From Austropuccinia psidii (lineage: Eukaryota > Basidiomycota > Pucciniomycetes > Pucciniales > Sphaerophragmiaceae): 64,000 nt of DNA. Both the position numbers and the translations under genes were made by a program. Below are positions 23,231 through 36,200 of this stretch, in pieces. The stretch is taken from NCBI GenBank assembly GCA_023105745.1, contig JALGQZ010000018.1:14818273-14882272 (forward strand). The letters run 5' to 3'. The notes under the pieces are model-generated. The model had not been told where the DNA came from and did not search any database. It worked only from the letters and a program-made list of their open reading frames with translations. Every line of letters begins with the position of its first letter. Positions within the stretch are counted from its first letter, which is position 1.

Positions 23231-23262
23231 CCGAATTCAAAAACTAAATCATTAACTTAGCC
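23231..23262 (-). repeat. Right terminal inverted repeat of the Harbinger-like element
   Basis: Read on the minus strand it starts GGCTAAGTTAATGATTTAG, matching 5701 onward. TTAA follows at 23263-23266. Confidence 0.5.
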
Positions 23263-23266
23263 TTAA

Positions 23267-23472
23267 ATATTTTAAGAATTTTCAATTCATTATTTTCATA
23301 ATTTTTTTTTTTAAAAAAAAATCAAATGAAATGAGATAAAATTAAATGAAATTTGTATTTTATTTTAATTTTTGATTTTTTTTTGAAAATAATAGAAAAA
23401 AAAACAATATTATTATAAATATAAATATAAATATGTATTAAATTATTTTTTGAAATTAAATTTGAGAATATG

Positions 23473-23547
<75 letters not shown>

Positions 23548-26500
23548 TGTATTACAATAATAACTATTTTTTAATTTTTTTATTTTTTATTGAGAATCTA
23601 TTAATAAATAAATAAATAAATAAATAAATTATTATTATTATTAGTATTAGAAAAAGAGAAAGAATTTTTACTTTTTTAAAGAAATATAAGGAAATAAATA
23701 AATAAATAAAATTATTATAAAAATAAACTCAAATCTAATTGATAATGAAATTTCATATTGATCAATTAATAATTATTATAGTTTTTTTTTTTTTGAAAAA
23801 TTCACTTTTAAGATAATCTAAAAAAAAAGTAACATTTTCCTTAAAAGAAACCATAAATAAATAAGCATTGAATTGGATTTTATACATTTATATTTATATA
23901 TATATTTGAAGAAAAAAAAAACTCCTTTAAAATTTATTGTAATATTTTTTTTCTTCTTTTCTTCTAACAAAAACCTTTTTTAAAAAAAATACATAGAAAT
24001 ATAGTTTTAAGAATTACTTTTTCTTATAAAATTCTTCTTTTCAAAGATTTAAATTCATTCTTTGAATTTTAAAATAATCAAAAACAATAATGATTAATAT
24101 TTTAATTGATATAATTATCAATGTTAAAAAACCTTTATTTTTATTTTTCCTTTGGATTGAAAACTAGTTGTATTATTTTATAATGTAATATTTTTTGAGG
24201 AATCAAAATTATTTTAAATTAGTTTATTAAAATTTTATAAATTTATTCATTCAGTTTCATTTAATTGAAAGATTAAGAATTTGAATTTTAAAGTTTTATA
24301 TTTACAAATAATATATTAATTTAATTAAATTTTTTGAAAGGAGAAAAAAAGAAAATCAGAATAATTCAAAAGATTAATTTTTTAGGGGAAAATGGTTTTT
24401 ATCTCCAAACTCCCAAATTATTATGTGAATTTAATGTAAAGATCCATCAAAAAAATTCTGTAGTTTTAGCTTTACAATGATTTATAAATTCTGTGACTCA
24501 ATTTAGTATGTGGTTTTAATACCAGCCAGGTCAGTTTGAACTGTTTTGAAGAGGAAAAAACTATCTTTTGGTTAGAAAAACCTCACCAAAACAGGCTTGA
24601 TTATTTATAAGGGTATTTAAAAATGTTCATCATCTTATTGAAGGCTGATTTAGAAAGAAAAAAATTACTGAAAAATGGGTGAAATCATTCCATAATTGGT
24701 TTCTATGTTTTTAATATCTTTCTCATTAACATTGAGAGAGTTTTCCCCCTTTGGTGAAAGGAAAATTTAGAATATAAGATACTTTATTATTTAATTTGTT
24801 TTTGAATTGCATATTATAATCTTTTAAAATTTAAAATTTAATTTAATTACTTTGGATCAAATTGATAAATGATTTAAAACCTCATTTTAGAATTATTTTA
24901 GACCTTTTTTTTCTTTAAAAAATCATCATAGTAATTTTTTCAAGATATTATAATAACTTTGATACTTGAATCACCCAAAAAATAAAGTACAGAATATTTA
25001 ATCATCATATGATTTGTAACATAATTTTTCATAATAAGTATTTTGATTTTCAACAATAATTCCTCTTTTATAGAATTTTCAGATACTTTTCTTTAATATT
25101 AACTTTTTTCAGTAATTTTATAAATTTATCAAAAAATCTTCTTTTAAAAATTCCTTTCTTTTTTTTGAAAAAAAAAGATTAAATATTTCTTTTAAATTAC
25201 TTTTAGGATGAAATTTTTATAATTTTTAAAATAAGTAAATAATAAATCTTTTTTTTTTCAAATTAATTTCAGTTATATGAAGATTATTTTGACTAATAAA
25301 AGTACTTGATTTTCCTTTTTTTCTTCAAAAATAGGAATAATATATATTCATAAATTTAATATATAGGCCTAGAAATGATTATTCAATTTTTAAACTTTTT
25401 TTTTTATGAATACTTTTTATAATCATAATAAAATACTTAGAATCTTCATTTTTGTTTGTTTTTATTATGAGTAAGGTTAAACTATCTGATTTAATTTTTC
25501 AAAAAAACATTCGACTTTTTTTATATTACTAAATTAAAATATTGTTTTGATTTTAATTTTTTAAATCATCATAAGAAAAGCAAATTTTTAAGCAGATTAA
25601 ATGAAAATAAGTATCATTTTTTAAAGTAATTTTTAAATAAAATATAATAGTACTATTATGATATAGCTCACAAAAGTTGAAAAAAAGCCATTTTTTCTAA
25701 ATGAGTGAATCTTGAAATTGATGAAAACTTTCAAAGAGCACCAAGATTAAATAACCTTTTCTTTTGGGCATAAAATCACTATTTTTAATATTATTCTCTG
25801 TTTTCAAACCATAAAACCCCTTTTAAGCAGATCCGGGAACAATAATTTAAAAATGAGACATCCAAAAGCTCAAGGAAAGCTTTTGGGAATCTCTATTTCA
25901 GAATAGAATCATTCACAGGATTTCAAGAGTCATTAATTTAGAAAAATGAGAAAAATACCACATCATTCTGAATCAAAAACTACCAAACATTTTAGCTTTG
26001 AATAAAGTTGAAAGCACCACAAGAAGGCTCAGTGAGAAATTCAAAATACAATAAGAAGGCTTACAAAAAATTTACTCACCATATAAAGTCTCAAACAGTG
26101 GAATATATCACCAGGGCAGACATGTTGTGAATTTCTAGAAAATGAATAAGAGTCACACTTGTTTCACAGTGATAGAGAATACCTTGGAAATAACTTGCCT
26201 TTCTGAGTTGAATTACTAAGAAAGAGACTTTTATTTCTTATATTAATCACTGATAGATCCTCTGTGGTATCTCCTACCTTTTCTGCCAAGGTTCAAATTC
26301 ACAATATTAGAGTTGAAAAGATAACAAAAAAAATAAAATATATATAAAGAAAATAAAAATAAATAAATAAATAAAAAATATAATATAATAAATAAATAAA
26401 TGAATTAATAAGAATAAAAAGTTTCAAAAAAAGAGTAGTGTATGAAAATCTCAAAGATGGCTACTATAATTGAATCTACATCAAATTTTACCTATAGTCA

Positions 26501-26880
26501 CATATTGTGTAAACTCCATAACATGAATAATTCTATATATATCATGGATTAAAGAAAAATAACAATACTATAAGCTCCATACTAGGTACAAGAATATGCT
26601 CAAAAAAGGTTCTTTCTGGTTCAAATATTCAATATAAAAAAACATATATAAAAGTACATAAGTGATACCATTACAATTACAACAATATGTGTTACATTCC
26701 TTTAAATAAAAAAACCCTTACATATAAATTAACATAGTGTTAAATTACTCAATCCCCACTTAACCTCTTATAGCCAAACATTAAAGGTATCAATTACATA
26801 GAAAAGGATTAACTAAATAAATATAAAGGATGTTCAGAAGAAAAATAAGTTTAGTAGAGCTAATAATACAATTCAGAAAA
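23267..26880. other. AT-rich gene-poor DNA
   Basis: Dense stops in all frames, many A and T runs, and AAAT-type microsatellites (about 23605-23630, 26355-26405). I recognise no gene or RNA here. Confidence 0.5.
23473..23547. repeat. (AAT)n microsatellite
   Basis: About 25 uninterrupted copies of the trinucleotide. Confidence 0.95.
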
Positions 26881-26884
26881 GGGG

Positions 26885-27411
26885 TGAAATTGACCAAATA
26901 TATGGTGCAATATCTGTATTAAATGAAACTATTTAGAAGTTTATCACCAGAAAGATTCCCTAAAGGATGTGCAAAAAATAAACAAGGCCATTAAAAATAG
27001 GACTAAAGTTTGGTTGAAATATAAGTATACTTTAAAAAATGGTGCAATCAACCAAACATATAGTTCAATAATTGTATAAATGGCACCATTTGGAAGCTTA
27101 CCACTAGAAATAATAGGTAACTGCTATGCACTGACAATAATAGGGTTCAGAATGGTGAAATAAGCCAGAAATATGGTGCAATATCTGTATCAAATGAAAC
27201 CATTTAGAATTTTCTTACTTTCAAAATTTTCCTAAGACTGTGCATAATAGGAATAAAGTTTAGTTGAAATATCAGTATAACTCAAAACAATATGGTGAAA
27301 TATCCTGATAATATAGAACCATTACAAAATCTAACTACTAGAAAAATATCTAAAGGCTGTGCACTGACAATAATAAATCTCAGAATGGTACAATATATTT
27401 CTGTGAGCCTT
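26885..27411. repeat. Degenerate tandem repeat, unit about 120-150 bp
   Basis: Four diverged units carry the motif ATGGTGCAATATCTGTAT or variants (near 26902, 27055, 27170, 27295). Each is followed by CCATTTAGAA-like and CTAGAAA-like blocks and then CTGTGCACTGACAATAAT in some units. The array stops where the TGTGAGCC repeat begins. Confidence 0.65.
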
Positions 27412-29340
27412 GAGGTATATTTTACATACCCAAATAGGCCACAATTATCTTAAAAAGAAATTTTGAATTATGCATAACTCATAAGTCATGAATATATCCA
27501 AAATTCATCATTTTTGATTTCAGAAAAGATGAATAGCTTTTTATTGAGTAAGTAAATCCATGGATTTAAGGCCAGATTTGGATTCTACACAAAAATTCAC
27601 CTAGGGTAGCTCCATAGAGTGAATAAGCTCAAATTAACTCTTTAAGGTGGTAAAATGGAAAATACTTCAATACCACATCATCAATACCACATAAAAGATC
27701 AGTGAAAATTTTTGTTTTTCTTGATTTCACACCAAAATAATGGGAAAGTGAGAAATCCCATGTTACATATACACTAAGAATAGTGTTATGCATGTTTTGA
27801 GCACTTAATATCATGGTATTCTTACATGGACTTTTGGTACACCCATAGTGGATATCTCACTTTAAACTTAAATTTCTATTTTGACACAAAAAATAAGCAA
27901 GGGGGACAAAAGACATCAAGGAGAGCCAGGGTACCCAACTTCTGAGGCCTCAGAGGTGTGGAAAGCTCCAAAACTTGGATCCATGGCTGATCTTGGCCTA
28001 ATTGGTCAACTAGAACCTTTTGGGAACTTGGTTACCATGTCACAACTACTGTAAATCTTAAGAAAATAGCAAATAACCTGCTATTTTGACATGCCAAGGA
28101 GGTAAAAAGCTACTTAGACTCCTGTAACCATGTCAATTCTTAATGATTTTCCATGGATAAACCCCAAAAGATTAATTAAAACCCTTTTTGGACTTTTATC
28201 CATTGAATTACCTCATAGCAACCAGTGAAACACTGATATTTGCAATTCTACATAGAAATGAGGTAAAAACTTCAAAAATTCATTAAAAATACAATTCTTA
28301 ACTAATATTTCTGAAACTTTCAGGACCAATTGAGAACTGTATTATCTATGGTAAAACCAAAAAGAATTACAGTTTTACTAGTAAAATTAAAAGTTTTACT
28401 TACAGTCGATTTTTGACTATTCTACGTGAAACACTGAATCTTCAAAAATTTACAGTAATTACAACCTGTGATGAAATTGGCAATAGCATTGATAACTTTG
28501 AGAAATAAATGATTATTTTGGAATAAAAGAAGATTTAAAGATGTTACTCCTTTTATTCTTAACCATATTGGGGTTGGTAGTCACATAAAAGCTTCAATTA
28601 AGTAATTATGATAATCTTATGTGACAACAGATGATGCAATCAATAATCCAAAAGGGTTTATTGTTTTCTCACTCACTGGTTTTTAAGTTTGCTCCATGAC
28701 ATGCCTCTGTGAGCTGTTGTTGACTTAAAAGAGGCCTCCTCTTGCTGTTTTTTCCATATCATCATCATCTTATTATCATTTAAATCATTATTACCAACAA
28801 GTAAGTATTAGTTATAGCTATTCTTAAGTGTTTTAAATCTTTCAAAATCAATAAGAAAGACGTGAAATCATAGAATCCAACTATATATTGTTGTAATACT
28901 GTTATAAATTCATTTTGATCCTTAAAATCCACAATTCTACATCAAATCTCTTCATCTTATCTTTCAATAAGTTCTTTGGAATATTAGTGAGTGATTTATT
29001 TTTAATTCTTAAATTGTTTCTCTAAAATTAGTTTTCTTCAAGAATTACTATTATAATTATTTTTGAAAAAGATAATTATATATTAAAATAATTTTATTAT
29101 TTTAATAAAAGAAGTTTTATTATTAAAATCTTCTTGTAATTGATTCTTGTAGACAATTACTTACTCACTGTTAAAATCACTAGTAGTGTTTAACACGTGA
29201 AAGAAATAATTCTTTAATTATTCAATTATGGTTATAATAACATTTTGCTATTATATTTCATAAGAACAGTCATAGTACTGTTGATTAATAGTAATATTAT
29301 CATCAGTTTCATAGACACATCTTACAATTTCTCAAATTAC
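27412..29340 (-). repeat. Inverted copy of the LTR-like repeat at 11020-12973
   Basis: Begins TGTGAGCCTTGAGG and follows the reverse complement of 12973 back to about 11020 with many substitutions and indels. Its end matches the 3' LTR end type of element C in reverse. The right limit is approximate. Confidence 0.65.
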
Positions 29341-30559
29341 ACCAATTCAGATTCAACCAGAAGGAAAAATATTGAAAGGTGAAATCATTTCCTAGACCCT
29401 TGTTTTTAAAAAGTTCTATGGAGACCCAAAAAGGTATAAATAAAGGGCCTCTCTCCCTGTCCTTTCCCATGATTCTGATGAAGACAATAATCTTGTGGAT
29501 AAATCCATCCCTTCTTTAGTAGGATAATCTAGTAGTAAATTGAAAATATTAATAACAAGGATCAGTATATTATATTAAATTTTCTGATGAATTGATGAAA
29601 AGATATTTCTAGTATCATTAAAAGAGCTCAATACTATTTAACAGTTTAACCCTTATTACACTAGTGTTGAAGTAGTTTTTGATTATATTATCATAAGTTA
29701 TCTGAGCAAATTTATCAACAAACTTTATTTAAAGAAAGTATATATTATAATCTTACCATCATAAAATATATTATGGATTTCATAAATAAATTGGACTATA
29801 TTTATATGCATCCTCATAGTATTATATTGCTATTTTTCTATATATATCTTACCATCATATTAACTATAGCTACCCTTATTGAACCAAATTACCCTTAAAT
29901 TATTATATTGCTATTGATAGTATTATTAAATCAACTTTTAAATCTGAAATAGCTACAAAGAGTAATATAAATATTTATCTCTAGAAAAAATCTTTCAGAT
30001 ATCTCCATTATTAAAAGGAGGCATCCTAGGAAAAATCAATTAAAAAAAGAGCATATCATCAATAGAAAGAACTTAAGCAATCCTCCATTGAAAAATATAG
30101 ATTAGAAATTACCATCATTATCAGAATTATTCTTCGATAGAAGACTGATAGAGACTTCTGAATAAAGTTATCTAATTGAAAAACCAAAAAAATTGAATCA
30201 TTTATCTTTGATATAATCAAAAGGGTGTCTTTTCAGTATATTTAGAGGGGCAGGAAATAAATATTAGAGCCAATGGTTATTGAATAATTCTTAAATTCAA
30301 AAAATACTTGACAAAAATTTTCTCCTCAAGGTACTACCTATTCTTTATCCTACAACAAAAGGAGTTCTCTAACCACTTGCTTCCAAGGCGGGATAGATGT
30401 GTTCATGGATATATTTTCAGTATAAGAATAAATATCTACAGAATATAAAATATTCAATATTATAGGGATATGGATATCATGTGGCATTTTAATGTATTAA
30501 TTATGAAATATTACTCACCAAAATAATATATATATATATGCAAAAATGGCATACTTTTA
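29341..30559. other. AT-rich gene-poor DNA
   Basis: No gene recognised. A TATAAATAA box near 29435 followed by a pyrimidine-rich stretch looks promoter-like, but no coding sequence follows. Confidence 0.4.
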
Positions 30560-33290
30560 CTTCTGGATAAGCTCATATTTATTTTTGAATAGATATGATT
30601 AGAGATTGGACAAAAAAAATATACTCTCTGAAGGGTTTCGGCTCCATTTATCTTCTAGAAAATTAGAAGAATGTGTAATATCACAAGGGATTCTTCTAAA
30701 AATTCAATTTGTTGTGTTTTGGTAGATATTCTACACCATCCATCTCAAAGTCCAATATATATTCAAGTATAAGCAACCAATATTTGCCTTGGTATCAGCC
30801 CTTTTGGAAAATTTTGCATGTCTTGATATGTCCCAGAGAATTTGAATTACACTTTAATGCAAGAATAATTCAGTTGAACACATAGAAATGTTTTGTTTGG
30901 GATAAGGTCAATAAAATTTGTGACACAGGTAGATTTTTTACTTTTTTTTCTATTTATGTATTGTAGCAGGAAATTGCATAATATCTCAAAGATAATAATC
31001 CTTGGGAATTTCCAGGGAAAATTTGAAGATTCCTCAGCTAAAGATAAATTTCAATGAAGCCAGGAAAATTGGTGATTTACACAGGAATTTAAACCTGATG
31101 GGAATTAAAGTTTAACTATCCTGCTTTAATAAAAGAATTGAACATTTGAAAGAATTTTTGGGGTCTCCAGATAGTCCAGATAATTACTTGGACCTGTAGA
31201 AATAGTCACTTGTGTGAGTTCATTTGATTGAACTTTGAATAATGGGAGAATTCTTGATTTTTTTGTTATATAGAGATAATGGGAAGAATTTGTGTAATAT
31301 CACAAGGATGAAGTGAACTTTTGATGTTCCAGGGACATTTGAAGAATGGTTTGTCTCAAGGGGGATTGCCATAAGCCCTTCACTGTATCAGCTGCGCAGA
31401 AATATTTCCAAATCATCCAGAAATTCCAATGGGTAGTAAATCTTAGATAACCAAAGTCTCTCAGGCTTTTGATAGTCCAGTGAATGTAAATTCTGCTTTA
31501 ATGAAAGATTAATACACTTGGAACTGTAGAAATGGTCTTTTGTGTGGAATCATTTAATTGAAATTTGTAGCATGGCTGAATTTTTGATTTTATGCTGCAT
31601 AAGAACTCTGGGAAGAAGTTTCATCATATCACAGAGAAAAATTGAGAATTGGATTTTAAAGGGACATATGAAGAATGCTTAATATAAAGGGGGATTTCCA
31701 TAAACCCTTCCATGTTGGGAATTTGAACAGAAATTATGCCCAATCATCCATGAAGTCAAATGGGTGGTAAATATTAAATAACCCAGTTTTCCAAGGTCCT
31801 TGGCCTTTTCCAGGCTTCCAGGGGTCTAAAGATGGTCTAGTTAATCTCAATTTTTCTTTAATAAAATCATAATACACTTGGACCTGTAGAAATGGTCTTT
31901 TGTGTGGGCTCATTTGATTGAACTTGGCAGCATGGTGGTGGTTTTTTGTTTTTTTGTTGCATAAGGATTTTGAGAAGAAGTTGAATAATATTAAATAGAA
32001 AAGGTGCACTTTAGACTTTTCAGGGATATCTTAGGAATATGTAATCCTAAGGGGGCTTGCAATAAACCTTTCCACATTGGGCATTTGCATGAAAACTTCA
32101 CCCTATAATCAAAAAGCTCTTATGGGTGGTCAAATTAAAATAACCCTATTTACCCAGGTCCTTGGGGCTTTTACAGGATTTGGGGGGGTCTCCAGATGGC
32201 CAGTTAATCTGGATTATGCTTTCATGCAATCACAATACACTTGGACCTGTAGAAATGCTCATTTATGTGGGTTCATATGCTTGAGTTTTGTGGCATTGCT
32301 GAATTTTTGTTTTTTTATCATGAAGATTTTTGCCGGAATTCTCATAATATCACAGAGGAAGGGTAAAATTTGTATTTTCCAGAGAAATCCAAAGGGGGCT
32401 TTACATGAACCCTTTAATTTTGGGCATTTGTACAGAAATGACTACCAATTAGGCTGCACAGTGCAATGGGTAATAAAGTGTAAATAACCCCATTATCTGG
32501 AGGGCTTTTTCATCTTGGGTAAATTCAGCTTTATCTGAATTAATATTTTATGAAATTTCAATCCAGTTCAACATTTATAATGATATTCAGTGTGGGTTCA
32601 TTTGATTAAACTCTGAAGCATGGGTGAACTTTTTCATTTTTTATTATATAAAGTGTATTTCCTGAAGTTAGATGATATCACAGAGATAATCCTCCAATTG
32701 GGTTTTCAGGGGTAGTTCTATAATTATTTAAATAAACAGAGCTTTCCAAACACCCTTCCATGTTTGGTATTTCAACAAAAATTTCACCCAATCTTACTGC
32801 ACAGCCCAAAAACTAATCAAAACCAAGTCAGATTGTATTATCAAGGTTTCGGTCATTTTAGAAAATAATACAAGTGATTAAATCTCTGAGATAATTTCAA
32901 TTAAACTTTAAAAAAATCTATATCCAGGTGAGCTCACATAAGTGGTTCTCTTCTTCAATTTGCATGAGTTTTGTGAAAAGGGTGAACATTAAATCTCCCA
33001 TAAAATACAGATCAAGGTGAATATCTCAAAATTGAAGTGCCATTTGGATATTCTGTGAAATTCCCTGAAATACCTAACTGAAGGGGAATTTCCATAAAGA
33101 ACTTTGCACAAGGACTCCCCATAGTAATTCCACTGAAACACACCTGAGTCAAATTCACAATTCAGTGTAAGTAACCCACTTCTTCTAAGTTCTTTCCTAA
33201 AATTAAAGATGTAAAGGGGGATATAAATGACCAACACTAGGTCCCAATAATTTCAACAAGGTATGTTTCTAGCTCAAATTAAAACAAGCC
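30560..33290. repeat. Degenerate tandem array, unit about 330-360 bp, about 8 copies
   Basis: An anchor like ACTTGGACCTGTAGAAATGG recurs at 31186, 31516, 31876 and 32239, with weaker copies near 30872, 32575 and 32926 and a partial one before 30667. Each unit also has GTGGGTTCATTTGATTGAAC-like, AATATCACAGAGGA-like and TTTCCATAAACCCTTCCA-like blocks in the same order. Spacings are 330, 360, 363 and 336. Short open frames inside (31734-32009, 32077-32487, 32989-33237) follow the repeat and do not look like genes. Confidence 0.8.
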
Positions 33291-36200
33291 TTTGTCAAAA
33301 GATGTATTGTAATTGGGACTAGGGCCAGGTTTACCAGGAAAGACTAGAAAACAGAATCTTGAAAATTTATCAATTTCTCAGTATAGAAAATTTGCACCAG
33401 GAAATTCAATCTAAATATTAACTCTTCCATTATAATAATAATAATAAATTTTATTAAAGAGTTTTTGGACCTTTCATAATCATAATGAATAACCTTTTTG
33501 ATATCCAACAAGCTGTCTACATAGTTTAATCAAGAGACCCCCGTTTGAAATAGGCTGTAATAACACCACATCGATTTTTTAACATACATTGATTAATCTA
33601 AAGAATAATCATTTTTCTTAATGGATATGAATGTGACTATGATTATTAATATTGAATATTTAATATAGAGCTATAAAATTCAGCCTACAGGCTATTGAAA
33701 ATAAAATACGACTAGCTCCTATTATGGTGAATCACTTCAGAGTATGAAGGGAATGAAATATTATCGCAATGTGAGCTCCTTCTGACCTCAAGGTACTGTG
33801 TACTGAATACAAAGTTAACACCAAGGTACTTTATTTTTCCTTGTAAGTTACTCAGAATACATCTTTGGAAATTGACATGGTTCTTTCCTTGGTGTATTTA
33901 AAAAACCTTCATGGACTCTTATCTAAATTCGAGAAAATTTGGGGCTAATACCAAAAATTGCAATTATTTCTAATTGATGGTATCCATTGATAAAAAACAA
34001 TGATAAAATGATTATGAACCTATAATGGAGGGGAAAGAAAACAAAGCCAGCACGAAATCTCCTAAGATGGAAAGTAAAAAACGTTTCAATTGGAAACACA
34101 AGTCACCATAAAAAAAGCTATCCCTGCCAGTAGGGGTGGCAGCTCCAACCACACTTTTAGCTTTCTATTTTTATTTGACTATACCCCAAGCCATATCTTC
34201 AAGGTTGGAAGATAATGGAAACAAAATCAATTAAATAATACATCTTAAGCAGGTTTTTTGATAGTTCCAAATTCTAAAAAATTCCTCAAAAAAAACCCAA
34301 TAGCTGGCAATATTAAGGAAATTTTTATAATTTGGGGATATACCTTTGACTATTAATTAAAATTGAAATATCCTTCTTCCTCATCTCTTATCACAGGTTT
34401 CCTTTTAATCTCCTTTTTCAATAAGTATTTCTATCACAATTTTCTATTCCAAAATTTAACCAAATATATATTTCAGCATCTTTTGTAAAAAATTAATCAT
34501 CATAAGTATATAAGTGACTGAATTAAGATAAAAAAAGGAATTTTATGTCATTCTGTTCCCGGGAGCTCAATTTATCCTCATCCCAAGGCAGAAAAAAATT
34601 TAGAGAATTTCTCAAATCATTTCCTGATAATCTTAAACCTCCCTTTAAATTCTTTTTGAGCTCAAAACAACACAAGGGCTTTTGTAAAGGGGAAATTACT
34701 TATTATCTTTTCCTATTTCTTACCTTTTGAAATTCCCTTCTTTAAAAATAGAGTCACAATTATGTTGAGCTTTCCAAAATAAAAAAACTGATCACTGTAA
34801 AAGCTTTTGACCAGTATTAATATCAAGTAAGAACTCCCATTTACCAGAAATAAGATCCTAATTCACTACATAGACCATAATAGACTGAAAGGTCTTGAAA
34901 CGCCTCACAGAATGGAAATATATTTCTCAAAATTGTTTTTTGAGTGTAAATAATCTAAGATAGAAAAGGAATAATATAAAACTACTTTTACGAAAGAAAA
35001 TCTGATGTATTTTTGTAATAAGCTCTATTTTCAGTTTTACAAGACAAATAAGGGATATTTGATTGAAATATACTAATAAAATAATGCGGATAAATCAATA
35101 GAACATAATAAAAAGAAAAAAATGGATTCATCATACCTATTAGATTATACCTTTTTGTAGAAAATGAAATCCCATTTGGAATCAAGTAATCTGCCAAGCT
35201 GCATATACTATAATATATGGTATTAGTTTGTAAGCTATAGATTGTTTGGGTGTCAATTTAAATTTGTGTTTCAATTAAAGCCACCTCTTGGGAGATCCAG
35301 GGCCAGTTATTTCACCAACATTTCTCTAAAAAGAATCATTGATGTTACCAAATATTCTGAAAATAGGTCTAAAAACAGGAAATATTCTCAATTTACAGTC
35401 TTTAAATATTGTAGCTAAGTGACAACTGTTATATTTCATGATTCATGATTATAATTTTAGATTTGGAAGAAACCTTCTTTCAGCGGAGAATATCATTTGG
35501 TAAAGTTAGGATTCAAAGAATATGGCTATTGAAAATCAATCTTGAAGGAATTAATTTAAAAAACTCATAGGTTCAAATTAGCAACAATATAAGTATAATA
35601 AGATTTTTAGATCTGGAAGGATATTGAACCATCTCTGAATAATTCTTTTGCAGTGTAGAGCTTTCATTGTATGGAAAAGTAATAAAATACCTCTAGAGCT
35701 CCAGTCCTAATAAAAATAGAAAGGATAAATCACTTATTATTTATACTGTTATTGAAAAATACCCTTTATTATACATTTTTGAAACACAAAATTTAAAATC
35801 ATTTTCAGGCCTTCTAAAGCTGAAAAATTCCATTTCATTGGTAAATACCAAATATTTCTGACATTTTCTGTTTTTTATAAGATTAAATTTTGTAATATAC
35901 TATATTTTAACCACCTCACCTCCCATATTTTTTTTAAGTATGAATATTTCACAATAATAGTTTAGAAGTTAGAGCTTCTGATATGGCTTTGGACATCAAT
36001 TAATAAGAGTATTTTGAATAAATTCAACTCAAACATCATTATAATTTAATTTCAAAAGTGATGTCTGGATAAAATATAATTAAAATTCTGGAATATCGGA
36101 AAAGAAATCACCAAATGTTCTGTTATGATAAAAGACCTAGATATTATTAATGAAAGTAATTTTGATTAGGCTTTTCGTCAAACTTATATCTTTGAAATAA

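Larger units (their letters stand above)
5701..23262. mobile_element. Decayed PIF/Harbinger-like DNA transposon split by nested LTR insertions
   Basis: The ends are similar inverted sequences. The left end (5701-5737) starts GGCTCAGTTA and contains ATGATTTAG. The right end (23231-23262), read on the minus strand, starts GGCTAAGTTA and also contains ATGATTTAG, with one 5-base gap. Both are flanked by TTAA (5697-5700, 23263-23266). Inside are a Harbinger-type transposase relic (plus strand) and minus-strand relics of a possible Myb/SANT-like and coiled-coil partner, the usual two-gene content of this superfamily. Removing the solo LTR, Gypsy A and the repeat ending at 12973 leaves roughly 4 kb, a normal size. 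The usual PIF duplication is 3 bp (TWA), so TTAA is slightly off. Confidence 0.55.

Noticed and set aside
5697..23266. piggyBac origin because of TTAA flanks
   Set aside because: The transposase relic has Harbinger motifs (GEIDGLH, PGSVHD), and the ends start GGCT rather than CCC; the extra T may be chance in AT-rich DNA.
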